DNA from: Serratia sp. M24T3
GTDB taxonomy: Bacteria; Pseudomonadota; Gammaproteobacteria; Enterobacterales; Enterobacteriaceae
NCBI RefSeq assembly: GCF_000257645.1
Contig: NZ_AJHJ01000031.1
Location: 1 to 53,789 of the forward strand
DNA: 53,789 nt
Direction of reading: 5' to 3'
Shown here: positions 45,634-53,789 of the stretch, piece after piece
Numbering within the stretch: the stretch's first letter is position 1
How the letters are laid out: each line of letters starts with the position of its first letter
Position numbers and translations under genes: made by a program
The notes under the pieces: generated by a model
Database searches by the model: none
Told to the model about the DNA's origin: nothing
What the model saw: only the letters and a program-made list of their open reading frames with translations

Positions 45634-46098
45634 TTAAAACGGTGGTGCGCGGGGTTGAAACTCCGCCTGTTTAAAGAAGCTAAACAGTGGAGAATCGAAA
45701 TGTTCTCTGGGTATAAAAGCTCTGAGGTTACCCGACAACTGAAGCATTACATTTCCCAAACTGATTATAGCCATTTGGTCAATTAATGCACAATATGAGC
45801 AGGATAAATCTTCATGCATCGAGACATCATTCGCCGACGCGTTCAGCTGCATTTGCATGCGGCCAAGTTGTTCTGAGATTGATGACTGATGGTCTTTCAT
45901 GCCCGTGGCAATTACGCGGTCTGCTCCTGAGACAAAGCTCGCCATTGAATCCGTCGTTGCCGACGTTTTCGCAGCGCCCAAGGTAAAGTGTTCCAGAGAT
46001 CTCGAGATCGCCGGAGCAAACAATACAATGAGTATCGCGAAGATACCCCACCACGCGGGTGAGAAACTTCGAGAAGAATTGATCAGGATTAAAGACAC
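45634..46098 (-). CDS. Putative DUF2946-like membrane protein upstream of cioA
   Basis: A GTG-started ORF of 154 residues has an N-terminal membrane helix (AWWGIFAILIVLFAPAISRS), a linker, and a His95-x4-Cys100-x2-Cys103 cluster (MHEDLSCSYC) followed by a second hydrophobic segment (MAIISLGNVMLQL). This order resembles DUF2946 proteins, which carry a short Cys/His metal-binding-like motif and are often near copper or oxidase genes. AGG lies about ten bases before the GTG, so the start is uncertain. It is on the same strand as cioA and could belong to its unit. Overlapping plus-strand ORFs are not convincing. Confidence 0.55.
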   Translation of the reverse strand: MSLILINSSRSFSPAWWGIFAILIVLFAPAISRSLEHFTLGAAKTSATTDSMASFVSGADRVIATGMKDHQSSISEQLGRMQMQLNASANDVSMHEDLSCSYCALIDQMAIISLGNVMLQLSGNLRAFIPREHFDSPLFSFFKQAEFQPRAPPF

Positions 46099-46303
46099 GT
46101 TCAGCCTAATGCAGTAGAGACAATTTCGGTTCGCATGAATTGTACGTGTATTTTTTTAAAATGTTAAAAAACTTTCGGCCACTTTGTGCGGTTTTTTGAT
46201 TTCAAATCCCGTTGATGTAAATAGGATTTCATTTATTTAATATCTGTATCCTTACGGATACTATGGGATAACATTTATTATCAACAAATTTAACAATTGA
46301 TTA

Positions 46304-47173
46304 TTATGGTTTCCAATTAGGGTTATTCCAAATAAGCAACGTCGCATAACTTCTCCAGGGTTTCCAAATTTCCGCATAGCGACTTATGGTTGCTGGCGTC
46401 ATATTTGGAAATCTTTGCTTAATTAAATAATCGCTATGTAAAAATATATCTCTTTCACCCCAAGCACGCATCGCGACGTAGTTGGCGGTCCATGCGCCAA
46501 TGCCCGGCATCGCCACCAGCCGTTTTATACCTTCGCTGCTGTCCTCGACACCATAAAGCGGTAACTCGCCGTTTTGTACTGCCTGAGCCACTCCAATCAG
46601 GCAGGCCGCGCGCTTGGCCTGAACACCGATGGCGCGCAGCTGCTCTACGCTGAGGCTGGCAACGCGCTGTGCGGTGGGAAATAATCGCGTCAGTCCTGTA
46701 AACGGCGTAACAACCGGTTCTCCGCAGAGTTCTGCCAGGCGGGCGCAGAAAGTTGCTGCCATTTTAACGCTCACCAGCTGGCCGAGAATTGCGCGCACCG
46801 TCAGCTCAAAGTTATCGATACAACCTGGCATGCGCATGCCTGCAACATCGTCGCCAAACAGCCCCAGCGTCTCGGCTATCAGCTGCGGATTGGCATCTAA
46901 ATCCAGCAGATGCCTGACTCGCCGGACAACGCTTTGGATATGCGGCTCCAATGAATCAGAAACTTCCAGCTCCACCGTGCCCTCATGCTCCAGCGGCCGC
47001 CAGCTCAGCCAGCCACTGGCTGTCACGCCCTGCTCTGTTATCTCTATCGTTCGGCGATAAACACCCTGCTCAAAAGATTCGATTCCTGCGAGCGCCCTCG
47101 CACTAAGGAAACGGCTCATCCACGCCCAGTCATAAGGAGGTGTATAAGGAAGAAGATATTTGGTCTTTTGCAC
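46304..47173 (-). CDS. alkA: DNA-3-methyladenine glycosylase II AlkA
   Basis: AlkA removes alkylated bases from DNA in base excision repair. The 289-residue product has the N-terminal TBP-like domain, the MRMPGCIDNFELTVRAILGQLVSV helix bundle and the HhH-GPD motif, LVAMPGIGAWTANYVAMRA followed by the catalytic Asp in FLHSDYLIKQRFP. The tail WKPWRSYATLLIW matches E. coli AlkA. It starts at GTG 47173, with AAGGA eight bases upstream. There is no fused Ada domain. Next to yegD, as in E. coli, but with an acyltransferase gene between. Confidence 0.95.
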   Translation of the reverse strand: MQKTKYLLPYTPPYDWAWMSRFLSARALAGIESFEQGVYRRTIEITEQGVTASGWLSWRPLEHEGTVELEVSDSLEPHIQSVVRRVRHLLDLDANPQLIAETLGLFGDDVAGMRMPGCIDNFELTVRAILGQLVSVKMAATFCARLAELCGEPVVTPFTGLTRLFPTAQRVASLSVEQLRAIGVQAKRAACLIGVAQAVQNGELPLYGVEDSSEGIKRLVAMPGIGAWTANYVAMRAWGERDIFLHSDYLIKQRFPNMTPATISRYAEIWKPWRSYATLLIWNNPNWKP

Positions 47174-47235
47174 CGGCTGAATCCTTGCTGAGTGGAGGCT
47201 GGAAAACCTGTTGCGGAACTAACAGAGGATAAATA

Positions 47236-47688
47236 ATGAAGATTATTGAATGTAGCATAAGAGATGTGAGTTCGGGCCAGAATGTGACCCTCGTTAGCCC
47301 CTCTAACCTTTATGGCTGCTCTCTCAATGATGAGGTGTTCGTCGGGCCGTTTGTCGAGATACAAAAAGGTTGTGTAATTGGCCGGGGAAGTCGTATTCAG
47401 TCTCACAGCTTTTTATGTGAAAACGTGATTACCGGTGAAAACTGTTTTATCGGCCACAATGTGACTTTTGCTAATGATTTGTTTAAAAATGGCTCACCCG
47501 ATCCAGATTCATCAAATTGGCTAAATATAGTGTTAGGCGATAATGTCACCATTGGCAGCGGCAGCACGATTCTTTGCGAGTTTATTTGTAGCGGATCAGT
47601 AATTGGTGCCGGCAGCGTGGTAACAAAGCCAACGACTATTAAAGGAATATATGTTGGCAATTCGGCACGGCTTATTCGTGAATTGTAA
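47236..47688 (+). CDS. Left-handed beta-helix acyltransferase (hexapeptide-repeat family)
   Basis: The 150-residue protein consists almost entirely of hexapeptide repeats of the isoleucine-patch type (VFVGPFVEIQKGCVIGRGSRIQSHSF, VITGENCFIGHNVTFAND, IVLGDNVTIGSGSTILCE, SVIGAGSVVTK), forming a left-handed beta-helix. Trimeric relatives such as the WlbB/NeuD-like enzymes N- or O-acetylate nucleotide sugars. The histidine of GHNVTF fits the usual catalytic position. No sugar-synthesis genes are nearby. AGAGGA precedes the ATG. It is divergent from alkA by 62 bases and appears to interrupt the alkA-yegD neighbourhood. Confidence 0.82.
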   Translation: MKIIECSIRDVSSGQNVTLVSPSNLYGCSLNDEVFVGPFVEIQKGCVIGRGSRIQSHSFLCENVITGENCFIGHNVTFANDLFKNGSPDPDSSNWLNIVLGDNVTIGSGSTILCEFICSGSVIGAGSVVTKPTTIKGIYVGNSARLIREL

Positions 47689-47743
47689 TCAACTTGTTGT
47701 ATTAGGTTAAATATAATGAGTTGTTTATTAAAACTGCCTACGT

Positions 47744-47761
47744 ATTATTATCGATAATAAT
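47744..47761. repeat. 18-bp perfect palindrome before yegD
   Basis: ATTATTATCGATAATAAT is a perfect 18-base palindrome centred 141 bases before the yegD start. AT-rich palindromes can arise by chance in such a leader, but an operator is possible. Confidence 0.5.
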
Positions 47762-47893
47762 TAACAAAATAGTAAAATTGCTTATTACGGCTGCAACGCC
47801 TGACAGTCGCTGAAAGATGCGCCGTACTTCCTTCTTGCCTGCTGGCGGCGACTCCGGTAAAGTCGCCCCCCTTCTTTGGCATGGGGAACCGTG

Positions 47894-49246
47894 ATGTTTA
47901 TTGGATTTGACTACGGCACGGCAAACTGCTCCGTCGCCGTCATGCGTGATAACAACGCAGAACTTTTAGCGCTGGAAAATGGTGACGCTTATCTACCCTC
48001 CATGCTTTGTGCGCCAACGCGTGAAGCTGTGAGTGAATGCCTGAATCGTCACTGGCAGGTACCCACCGGCAGCGAAGAGAACCAACAGCTGTTGCGCCGC
48101 AGTGTTAACTTCAACCGCGAAGAAGATATTCCGGTTAACAGCAACAGCGTGCTTTTTGGCTTGCAGGCGCTTTCTACTTATATGGAAGATCCGGAAGACG
48201 TGTATTTCGTGCGCTCACCGAAATCCTTCCTGGGCGCCAACGGTCTGAAGCCCCAACAAATTGCGCTGTTTGAAGACTTGGTTTGCGCCATGATGTTCCA
48301 CATCAAACGCCAGGCCGAATCGGTATTGCAGCAGACTATCGAACAAACCGTGATCGGTCGTCCAATCAACTTCCAGGGCATGGGTGGCGAAGAGGCAAAC
48401 CGTCAGGCACAGGGTATTCTGGAACGTGCAGCCGCGCGCGCAGGCTTCCGCGATATCGCTTTCCAGTTTGAACCGGTAGCGGCAGGCCTGGACTTCGAGG
48501 CTACGCTGACGGAAGACAAAACCGTGTTGGTGGTGGATATCGGCGGCGGTACTACTGACTGCTCGGTATTGCTGATGGGTCCAAGCTGGCGCGACAAGGC
48601 CGAGCGCCAGAACAGCCTGCTGGGGCACAGTGGCTGCCGCGTTGGTGGAAACGATCTCGACATCATGACGGCGTTCAAGCAGCTGACGCCAAAGTTTGGC
48701 ATGGGCAGCGAGACGCAAAAAGGCATCGCCATGCCTTCACTGCCGTATTGGAATGCAGTGGCGACCAATGACGTTCCTGCTCAGGTTGATTTTTACAGCG
48801 TCGCCAACGGCCGCTTGTTGCGGGATATGATCCGTGATGCCTCAGACCCGAGTCAGGTTAAGCGCCTGTTGAAGATCCACCAGCAGCGACTGAGCTATCG
48901 TCTGGTGCGCGCGGCGGAAGAGAGCAAAATAGCGCTGTCTGAACGACCAAGCGTGACCGCAGCGTTGGAGTTTATTGAAGCCGGATTAGCAGAAGAAATC
49001 AGCCAGCAGCAGCTTAGCGAAGCGATTGCCCAGCCGCTGGAGCGGATACAGGAGCAGGTCAGCCTCGCGCTTGCCAGCAGCGAAATTACTCCGGACGTTA
49101 TCTATCTTACCGGCGGAAGTGCGCGATCGCCTCTGCTGCGCAGCGCGTTGCAGGCACAGTTGCCTGGCATCCCGCTAGTTGGTGGTAATGATTTTGGCTC
49201 GGTCACCGCCGGTCTGGCGCGTTGGGCACAAACGCTGTTCCGTTAA
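47894..49246 (+). CDS. yegD: Hsp70-like ATPase YegD
   Basis: YegD is an Hsp70-related protein with an actin-like ATPase domain and a reduced or absent substrate-binding domain; its role is unknown. The 450-residue product matches E. coli YegD in length and motifs: FIGFDYGTANCSVAVMRD, FEPVAAGLDFEA, VLVVDIGGGTTDCSVLLMG, GCRVGGNDLDIM and IYLTGGSARSPLL. ATG 47894 is preferred to the in-frame start at 47876 because GGGGAA precedes it and the family begins MFIGFDYG. It is followed by a good terminator. Confidence 0.94.
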   Translation: MFIGFDYGTANCSVAVMRDNNAELLALENGDAYLPSMLCAPTREAVSECLNRHWQVPTGSEENQQLLRRSVNFNREEDIPVNSNSVLFGLQALSTYMEDPEDVYFVRSPKSFLGANGLKPQQIALFEDLVCAMMFHIKRQAESVLQQTIEQTVIGRPINFQGMGGEEANRQAQGILERAAARAGFRDIAFQFEPVAAGLDFEATLTEDKTVLVVDIGGGTTDCSVLLMGPSWRDKAERQNSLLGHSGCRVGGNDLDIMTAFKQLTPKFGMGSETQKGIAMPSLPYWNAVATNDVPAQVDFYSVANGRLLRDMIRDASDPSQVKRLLKIHQQRLSYRLVRAAEESKIALSERPSVTAALEFIEAGLAEEISQQQLSEAIAQPLERIQEQVSLALASSEITPDVIYLTGGSARSPLLRSALQAQLPGIPLVGGNDFGSVTAGLARWAQTLFR

Positions 49247-49297
49247 TGCCCATAGGCTGCAAAACCTCTCTGCTTTGCAGCTAACGGCTGATGAGCT

Positions 49298-49332
49298 AAA
49301 AAAAGCGCCTGACTCACGTCGGCGCTTTTTTT
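49298..49332 (+). terminator. Terminator after yegD
   Basis: AGCGCC and GGCGCT, with an inner GAC/GTC pair, form a long hairpin between an A-run and a T-run of seven. The symmetrical A and T tracts could serve both strands. Confidence 0.88.
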
Positions 49333-49415
49333 GTGCCCGTTGCTATGGGTTTATATCGCTCAGGGCTTATGTCGCTATGGTTTTAAAAGGTTAAACCTAT
49401 TAACCACTTTAGGGG

Positions 49416-50375
49416 TTACTTCCAGGCGCTGGCTTTATCCAGAGCTTCAATATCACCGTGATCCAGCTTCAGCTTGGTGGCCAATGCCAGTTCGTCAATC
49501 TGCTTTAATGAAGTTGCGCTGACGATAGGCGCGGTAACGCTCGGACGAGCGATCAGCCAGGCGAGGGAAACCTGAGTCGGAGAAGCGCGATGTTTCTCGG
49601 CGACAGCATCCAGAGCCTGAATAATCTTGTGCCCGCGATCGTTAAGGTACTTATCGACCACGCCCTGACCGCGCTTACTCTTGCTGGCATCTTCTTTACT
49701 GCGGTATTTACCTGACAGGAAACCACTCGCCAACGAGTAATAGTTGATCACGCCAACGCTGTTTTCGCTCGCGACTTTCTCCAGACCAGACTCATAGTCT
49801 TTACGATCGTAGAGATTGTATTCCGGCTGTAGCGTCTCGTAGCGTGCAAAACCTTGCTCTTTAGACACCTTCAGCGCTTCTGCAAAGCGTGTTGCGCTAT
49901 AGTTGGAACCGCCAATAGCGCGCACTTTACCTTCTTTAATCAGCGCATTGAAGGTTTCCAGGGTATCGGATAATGGGGTGTCCTCATCGTCTTTGTGCGC
50001 CTGATACAGGTCGATATAATCAGTTTGCAAACGCTTGAGCGAGTTTTCCACCGACTGGCGGATATAGCTTGGCGAGAGGCCTTTTTGCCCGTCCCCCATT
50101 TCCATGCCGACCTTGGTCGCCAGAACAATTTTGTCGCGTTTGCCGCTTTTCTTCAGCCAGTTACCGATAATGGTTTCCGACTCTCCGCCCTGATTTCCTT
50201 CTGCCCAACGCGAATAAACATCGGCGGTATCAATGAAATTAAGCTGGTGTTCCAATAGCGCATCGAGAACGCTAAAAGAGGTTGATTGGTCGATGGTCCA
50301 GCCAAACACATTGCCGCCGAAGGTCAGCTGTGGAACCTGAATACCGGAACGACCCAATTCTCTTTTACTCATCAT
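49416..50375 (-). CDS. Aldo/keto reductase
   Basis: The 319-residue TIM-barrel enzyme belongs to the NADPH-dependent aldo/keto reductase family, similar to the YajO/YdjG-type subgroups. The catalytic Asp and Tyr lie in FIDTADVYSRWAEG, the Lys in LATKVG and the His in YQAHKDDEDTP. The C-terminal PIVSATSLKQIDE binds the cofactor phosphate. Substrates of such enzymes are often aldehydes or methylglyoxal, but the true one is not known. AAGGAGA precedes a double ATG. It is divergent from mdtD across 295 bases. Confidence 0.92.
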   Translation of the reverse strand: MMSKRELGRSGIQVPQLTFGGNVFGWTIDQSTSFSVLDALLEHQLNFIDTADVYSRWAEGNQGGESETIIGNWLKKSGKRDKIVLATKVGMEMGDGQKGLSPSYIRQSVENSLKRLQTDYIDLYQAHKDDEDTPLSDTLETFNALIKEGKVRAIGGSNYSATRFAEALKVSKEQGFARYETLQPEYNLYDRKDYESGLEKVASENSVGVINYYSLASGFLSGKYRSKEDASKSKRGQGVVDKYLNDRGHKIIQALDAVAEKHRASPTQVSLAWLIARPSVTAPIVSATSLKQIDELALATKLKLDHGDIEALDKASAWK

Positions 50376-50670
50376 GCTCTCCTTTTTCTGATGACTTGCT
50401 TGAATGAAGAAGTTAATTAGCTTGCGAATCGCAGTACTAACCTTAGCACTTCACGCCAATAATACTCAGTCATCATCACCGCGTTAAATTGTCACAGAAT
50501 GAAAAGGACTCCTTAATTCCTCCATTCTTTCACCGGTCAACTTCGTTAAACTGAATGCCGATGCCAATCTGATTTCTGCTCGCAATCTAAAAAACGATAA
50601 CAATCAGCTTGCTGTATAGTAAAGTCAGAATTGACGCAGTGAAAAAAACTCTATCAGGCACAACATAACG

Positions 50671-52125
50671 ATGACTGAAGCTTCCGGAACCACCCTACCC
50701 ATTTCAGTGCGCTGGCAACTATGGATCGTTGCCTTCGGCTTCTTTATGCAATCTCTTGATACCACTATCGTCAATACAGCCCTACCCTCGATGGCCACCA
50801 GTCTTGGCGTAAACCCTCTGCAGATGCACAGCGTAGTGGTGGCTTATGTGCTCACTGTCGCCGTAATGCTGCCCGCCAGCGGCTGGTTGGCGGACAAGGT
50901 CGGCGTAAAATGGGTGTTCTTCTCGGCAATTATCCTGTTTACGCTGGGTTCTCTGTTTTGCGCGCAGTCGTCCACGCTGCAACAGCTGGTGATGTCGCGG
51001 GTGCTGCAAGGTATAGGCGGCGCGATGATGGTGCCGGTCGGGCGGCTGACGGTGTTAAAAATTGTGCCGCGCAGTGAATATATGGCGGCGATGACTTTTG
51101 TGACTCTGCCGGGGCAGATTGGCCCGTTAATGGGTCCGGCGCTGGGCGGTTTTCTGGTCCAGTACGCCAGCTGGCACTGGATTTTCCTGATTAATCTACC
51201 GGTTGGCCTGGCCGGAGCTATCGCCACCCTAACCCTGATGCCCAACTATAAAATGCAGACCCGGCGCTTTGATATCAGCGGCTTCTTCATGCTGGCGGTT
51301 TGCATGGCGACGCTGACTCTGGCATTGGAGGGTAACAAGGGACTCAACCTGTCACCGCTGGCTCTGGCACTGCTGGTAATTATTGGCATTGCCGCGCTGG
51401 GCAGTTACTGGCTGCACGCGCGCGGCAATCTCTCGGCGCTGTTTTCTCTGCGCCTTTTTCACACTCGCACCTTTTCCATTGGTCTGACCGGCAGTTTCCT
51501 TGGCCGTATCGGTAGCGGGATGCTGCCGTTTATGACTCCGGTTTTCCTGCAGCTGGGTATGGGATTTACCCCTTTCCATGCCGGTTTGATGATGATCCCG
51601 ATGGTGTTGGGCAGCATGGGCATGAAGCGTATCGTGGTCCGGCTGGTCAACAGGCTGGGGTATCGCAAAGCGCTGGTCAGCGCCACGCTGCTGCTGTCAG
51701 TGATCACGCTGTGTATGCCGCTGGTGGCTATTTACGGCGCTTACTGGATGATTCCGGTGGTGCTGTTTTTCCAGGGCATGGTCAACTCGCTGCGCTTCTC
51801 GTCGATGAATACCCTGACGCTGAAAGACTTGCCGCCGCGTCTTGCCAGCAGCGGCAACAGCCTGCTGTCAATGATTATGCAGCTGTCGATGAGCCTTGGG
51901 GTTAGCGTGGCGGGAATCCTGATTGGCCTGTTTGCCCATCAGCAAATCAACCCCGGCAGCGCCGCGATGCAAAGCGCCTTTATTTACTGTTATATCTGCA
52001 TGACGCTGATTATCGCGTTCCCTGCCTGGATTTTCCTGCGCGTACCGGATGAATCACAGACTAACGCCCTGGCCGACCGCCGTCATAATGCGTCCGCCTC
52101 CTCAGACCCGATGAGAAAATCATGA
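50671..52125 (+). CDS. mdtD: MFS drug transporter MdtD
   Basis: MdtD is a DHA2-family (14-TM) proton antiporter of the inner membrane. The 484-residue product matches E. coli Mdt[73 protein letters not shown] and [14 protein letters not shown]. Although its E. coli gene lies in the mdtABCD-baeSR operon, its pump function is not well established. The mdtABC genes are absent upstream here. The stop overlaps baeS by four bases, so it is coupled to the two-component system. The ribosome-binding site is weak. Confidence 0.94.
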   Translation: MTEASGTTLPISVRWQLWIVAFGFFMQSLDTTIVNTALPSMATSLGVNPLQMHSVVVAYVLTVAVMLPASGWLADKVGVKWVFFSAIILFTLGSLFCAQSSTLQQLVMSRVLQGIGGAMMVPVGRLTVLKIVPRSEYMAAMTFVTLPGQIGPLMGPALGGFLVQYASWHWIFLINLPVGLAGAIATLTLMPNYKMQTRRFDISGFFMLAVCMATLTLALEGNKGLNLSPLALALLVIIGIAALGSYWLHARGNLSALFSLRLFHTRTFSIGLTGSFLGRIGSGMLPFMTPVFLQLGMGFTPFHAGLMMIPMVLGSMGMKRIVVRLVNRLGYRKALVSATLLLSVITLCMPLVAIYGAYWMIPVVLFFQGMVNSLRFSSMNTLTLKDLPPRLASSGNSLLSMIMQLSMSLGVSVAGILIGLFAHQQINPGSAAMQSAFIYCYICMTLIIAFPAWIFLRVPDESQTNALADRRHNASASSDPMRKS

Positions 52126-53513
52126 GACCAGGCATCACCGCCAAACTGTTTCTCGCCATCTTCCTGACCTGCAGTCTGGTGATGGTCACCATGAACTGGG
52201 GCGTCAGGCTAAGCTTCGAACACGGCTTCATCGACTACATTCGCCACGGCAATGAACAGCGAGTGGAGATGATCGCCGACTATCTGGAGCAGCAGTACGA
52301 GCAGCACGGCAACTGGGATTTCGTTAAAAATAACGATAGAGCCGTCTACCAGATGATGCGCACCTTCGACCAAAACGATGAAAACAGTCAGCTTTTACCA
52401 CCCCTCGGCTGGCGCACCAAATTCTGGATACTCGATAGCAGCGATCGCCGCATCGCCGGTTCAGAATCAGACATTCCCGCCGACTTGATGGGTTCCGGCA
52501 GGAAAATGATGGTGAAAGGCACGTTTATCGGCACTGTGGTTTCTACTCCGGCCGAACGCCTGACGCGCAACGCCGACATCAACTTCGACCAACAGCAGCG
52601 TCGCACCAGCTGGATAATCATGGGCTTCACCACCCTGCTGGCGGCGGCCGTGACCTGGCTTCTCTCGCGTGGCATGCTGGCTCCGGTCAAACGATTAGTT
52701 AAGGGAACTCATCAGCTGGCGGCAGGCGATTTCAGCAGCCGGGTCAAGGTCGGGACTCAGGACGAGCTTGGCAAGCTAGCGCAGGACTTCAATCAGCTGG
52801 CGATAACGCTTGAGAAAAACGAGCAGATGCGCCGGGCGTTTATGGCCGATATTTCTCACGAACTGCGCACTCCGTTAGCCGTGCTGCGCGGCGAGTTGGA
52901 AGCCATGCAGGACGGGGTGAGAAAAATGTCGCTGGATTCACTGGCGTCGTTGCAGTCGGAAGTATCGATTCTGACCAAGCTGGTTGATGACCTCTACCAA
53001 CTGTCGCTGTCAGATGCCGGAGCGCTGGCCTATCGCAAAGAAGAAACCGACGTGGTACACCTGATTCAATTGGCTGAAGCCGCATTCCGCGAACGTTTCC
53101 ACGCCAAACAGCTGAGCATAACCAGCGATCTTTCAGAAAAGGCACCCATTTTTGGCGATCCTCATCGTTTATCACAGCTGTTTAATAATCTGCTGGAAAA
53201 CAGCCTGCGCTATACTGATTCAGGCGGAGGACTAGAGATTATTGCCACTCGTCGTGACAAATTCCTGCAAGTTTATTTTCAGGATACTGCCCCCGGGCTA
53301 AATGATGAGCAGTTGCAGAAGATTTTCGAGCGTTTTTACCGCACAGAAGGCTCGCGCAACCGCGCCAGCGGGGGTTCCGGGCTGGGATTAGCTATCTGTC
53401 AGAATATTGTAGAGGCTCACGGCGGTAAGCTTAGCGCCGAACATTCCCCATCCGGCGGAGTGAGAATTACCCTGCTGCTGCCGCTTTCACTTCCTATCGG
53501 ACAAAGATTGTGA
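52122..53513 (+). CDS. baeS: Envelope-stress sensor histidine kinase BaeS
   Basis: BaeS senses envelope damage and phosphorylates BaeR. The 463-residue protein has an N-terminal membrane helix (residues 8-28), a periplasmic sensor region, a second helix (163-183), a HAMP domain (184-236) and a kinase core with the phospho-accepting His246 in [18 protein letters not shown], an N-box LENSLRY and a glycine-rich [17 protein letters not shown]. The start codon ATG 52122 overlaps the mdtD stop, and the stop overlaps the baeR start by one base. Confidence 0.96.
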   Translation: MRPGITAKLFLAIFLTCSLVMVTMNWGVRLSFEHGFIDYIRHGNEQRVEMIADYLEQQYEQHGNWDFVKNNDRAVYQMMRTFDQNDENSQLLPPLGWRTKFWILDSSDRRIAGSESDIPADLMGSGRKMMVKGTFIGTVVSTPAERLTRNADINFDQQQRRTSWIIMGFTTLLAAAVTWLLSRGMLAPVKRLVKGTHQLAAGDFSSRVKVGTQDELGKLAQDFNQLAITLEKNEQMRRAFMADISHELRTPLAVLRGELEAMQDGVRKMSLDSLASLQSEVSILTKLVDDLYQLSLSDAGALAYRKEETDVVHLIQLAEAAFRERFHAKQLSITSDLSEKAPIFGDPHRLSQLFNNLLENSLRYTDSGGGLEIIATRRDKFLQVYFQDTAPGLNDEQLQKIFERFYRTEGSRNRASGGSGLGLAICQNIVEAHGGKLSAEHSPSGGVRITLLLPLSLPIGQRL

Positions 53514-53789
53514 TGAATGAATACGTTAATGCGGATCACCAACCGCTAAAAATTCTGATTGTTGAAGATGAGCCTAAACTGGGCCAACTGTTGGTCGATT
53601 ATTTACAGGCAGCGGGCTATGCCACCGAGTGGCTGACCAACGGCAACGATGTTATCCCGCTGGTGCAGTCCAACCCGCCGACCATGATCTTGCTTGATTT
53701 GATGCTGCCCGGCAGCAGCGGTCTGACTATTTGCCGTGATATTCGCCAGTTCTCTGATATTCCAATCATGATGGTCACCGCCAAAACGG
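53513..53789 (+). CDS. baeR: Response regulator BaeR, N-terminal part (cut by window end)
   Basis: Only the first 92 codons are present. The receiver domain shows the acidic pair in [17 protein letters not shown], the phospho-acceptor Asp in [14 protein letters not shown] and the conserved Thr-Ala-Lys of PIMMVTAK, as in E. coli BaeR. The OmpR-type DNA-binding domain lies beyond the window. Start ATG 53513 is in a TGATG overlap with the baeS stop. Confidence 0.94.
   Translation, partial: MNEYVNADHQPLKILIVEDEPKLGQLLVDYLQAAGYATEWLTNGNDVIPLVQSNPPTMILLDLMLPGSSGLTICRDIRQFSDIPIMMVTAKT

Noticed and set aside
45568-46117. Plus-strand ORFs of 66-72 residues opposite the DUF2946-like gene
   Set aside because: They are short, overlap each other and the more plausible minus-strand ORF, and have no domain or good start signals.
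1-53789. CRISPR arrays, tRNA or rRNA genes, prophage or insertion sequence genes
   Set aside because: I looked for regularly spaced short repeats, cloverleaf-like sequences, rRNA-like blocks and transposase or integrase ORFs and found none. The only repeats are the palindromic elements reported.

Overview
The window is chromosomal DNA of a gammaproteobacterium of the order Enterobacterales. The proteins are close, collinear relatives of Escherichia coli K-12 proteins by eye, but several linkages are not those of E. coli: speG lies between purN and ppk, an M15 peptidase gene sits inside the dapE operon, and alkA-yegD and mdtD-baeSR lie near the ppk-ppx region. Moderate base composition and this gene order suggest the Yersiniaceae (a Rahnella/Rouxiella/Ewingella/Serratia-like organism). 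That placement is an inference; no rRNA or other marker gene is present. I see no phage, insertion sequence, CRISPR array, tRNA or rRNA gene.

Layout. (1) 1-8 kb: the 3' end of transketolase, a membrane PQQ-dependent sugar/cyclitol dehydrogenase, two exported proteins of unknown role, nudK, a NarL/NarP-type response regulator with a long N-terminal tail, and a small winged-helix protein. (2) 8-15.7 kb: the RND pump gene acrD, the 19-residue small protein gene ypfM, a GNAT acetyltransferase, and a divergent module of GntR regulator, CE4 deacetylase and MHS-type transporter. (3) 15.9-24.2 kb: yffB-dapE-M15 peptidase-ypfN, ypfH, tmcA, a UPF0756 membrane protein, a 126-bp tandem repeat, ypfJ and purC. 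(4) 24.3-33.9 kb: bamC-dapA, gcvR-bcp, perM, bepA-yfgD, hda (with a CTG start), uraA and upp. (5) 34-42.6 kb: purM-purN split by palindromic repeats, speG, ppk-ppx, yfgG and mgtE. (6) 42.7-53.8 kb: a cyanide-insensitive-type bd oxidase cluster, alkA, a left-handed beta-helix acyltransferase, yegD, an aldo/keto reductase, and mdtD-baeS-baeR, the last cut by the window end.

Functional themes. Lysine/diaminopimelate and cell-wall supply (dapE, dapA, an M15 carboxypeptidase-like enzyme), outer-membrane assembly (bamC, bepA), purine and pyrimidine synthesis and salvage (purC, purM, purN, upp, uraA), polyphosphate turnover (ppk, ppx), and envelope stress and efflux (acrD, mdtD-baeSR) dominate. Regulatory signals visible in the sequence include a PurR box before purM, a UTP-sensing initiation tract before upp, a dyad between the -35 and -10 of gcvR, and a 28-bp dyad in front of the GntR gene.

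Most of the window is ordinary core genome. The points most worth a second look are the dispersed palindromic repeat family (three clear loci, one of them splitting purM from purN), the possible leader ORF and hairpin before ppk, the uncharacterised deacetylase/transporter/GntR module, the DUF2946-like gene upstream of cioAB with a hairpin inside the operon, and the stand-alone mdtD-baeSR operon. No single region is convincingly a new multi-gene system.
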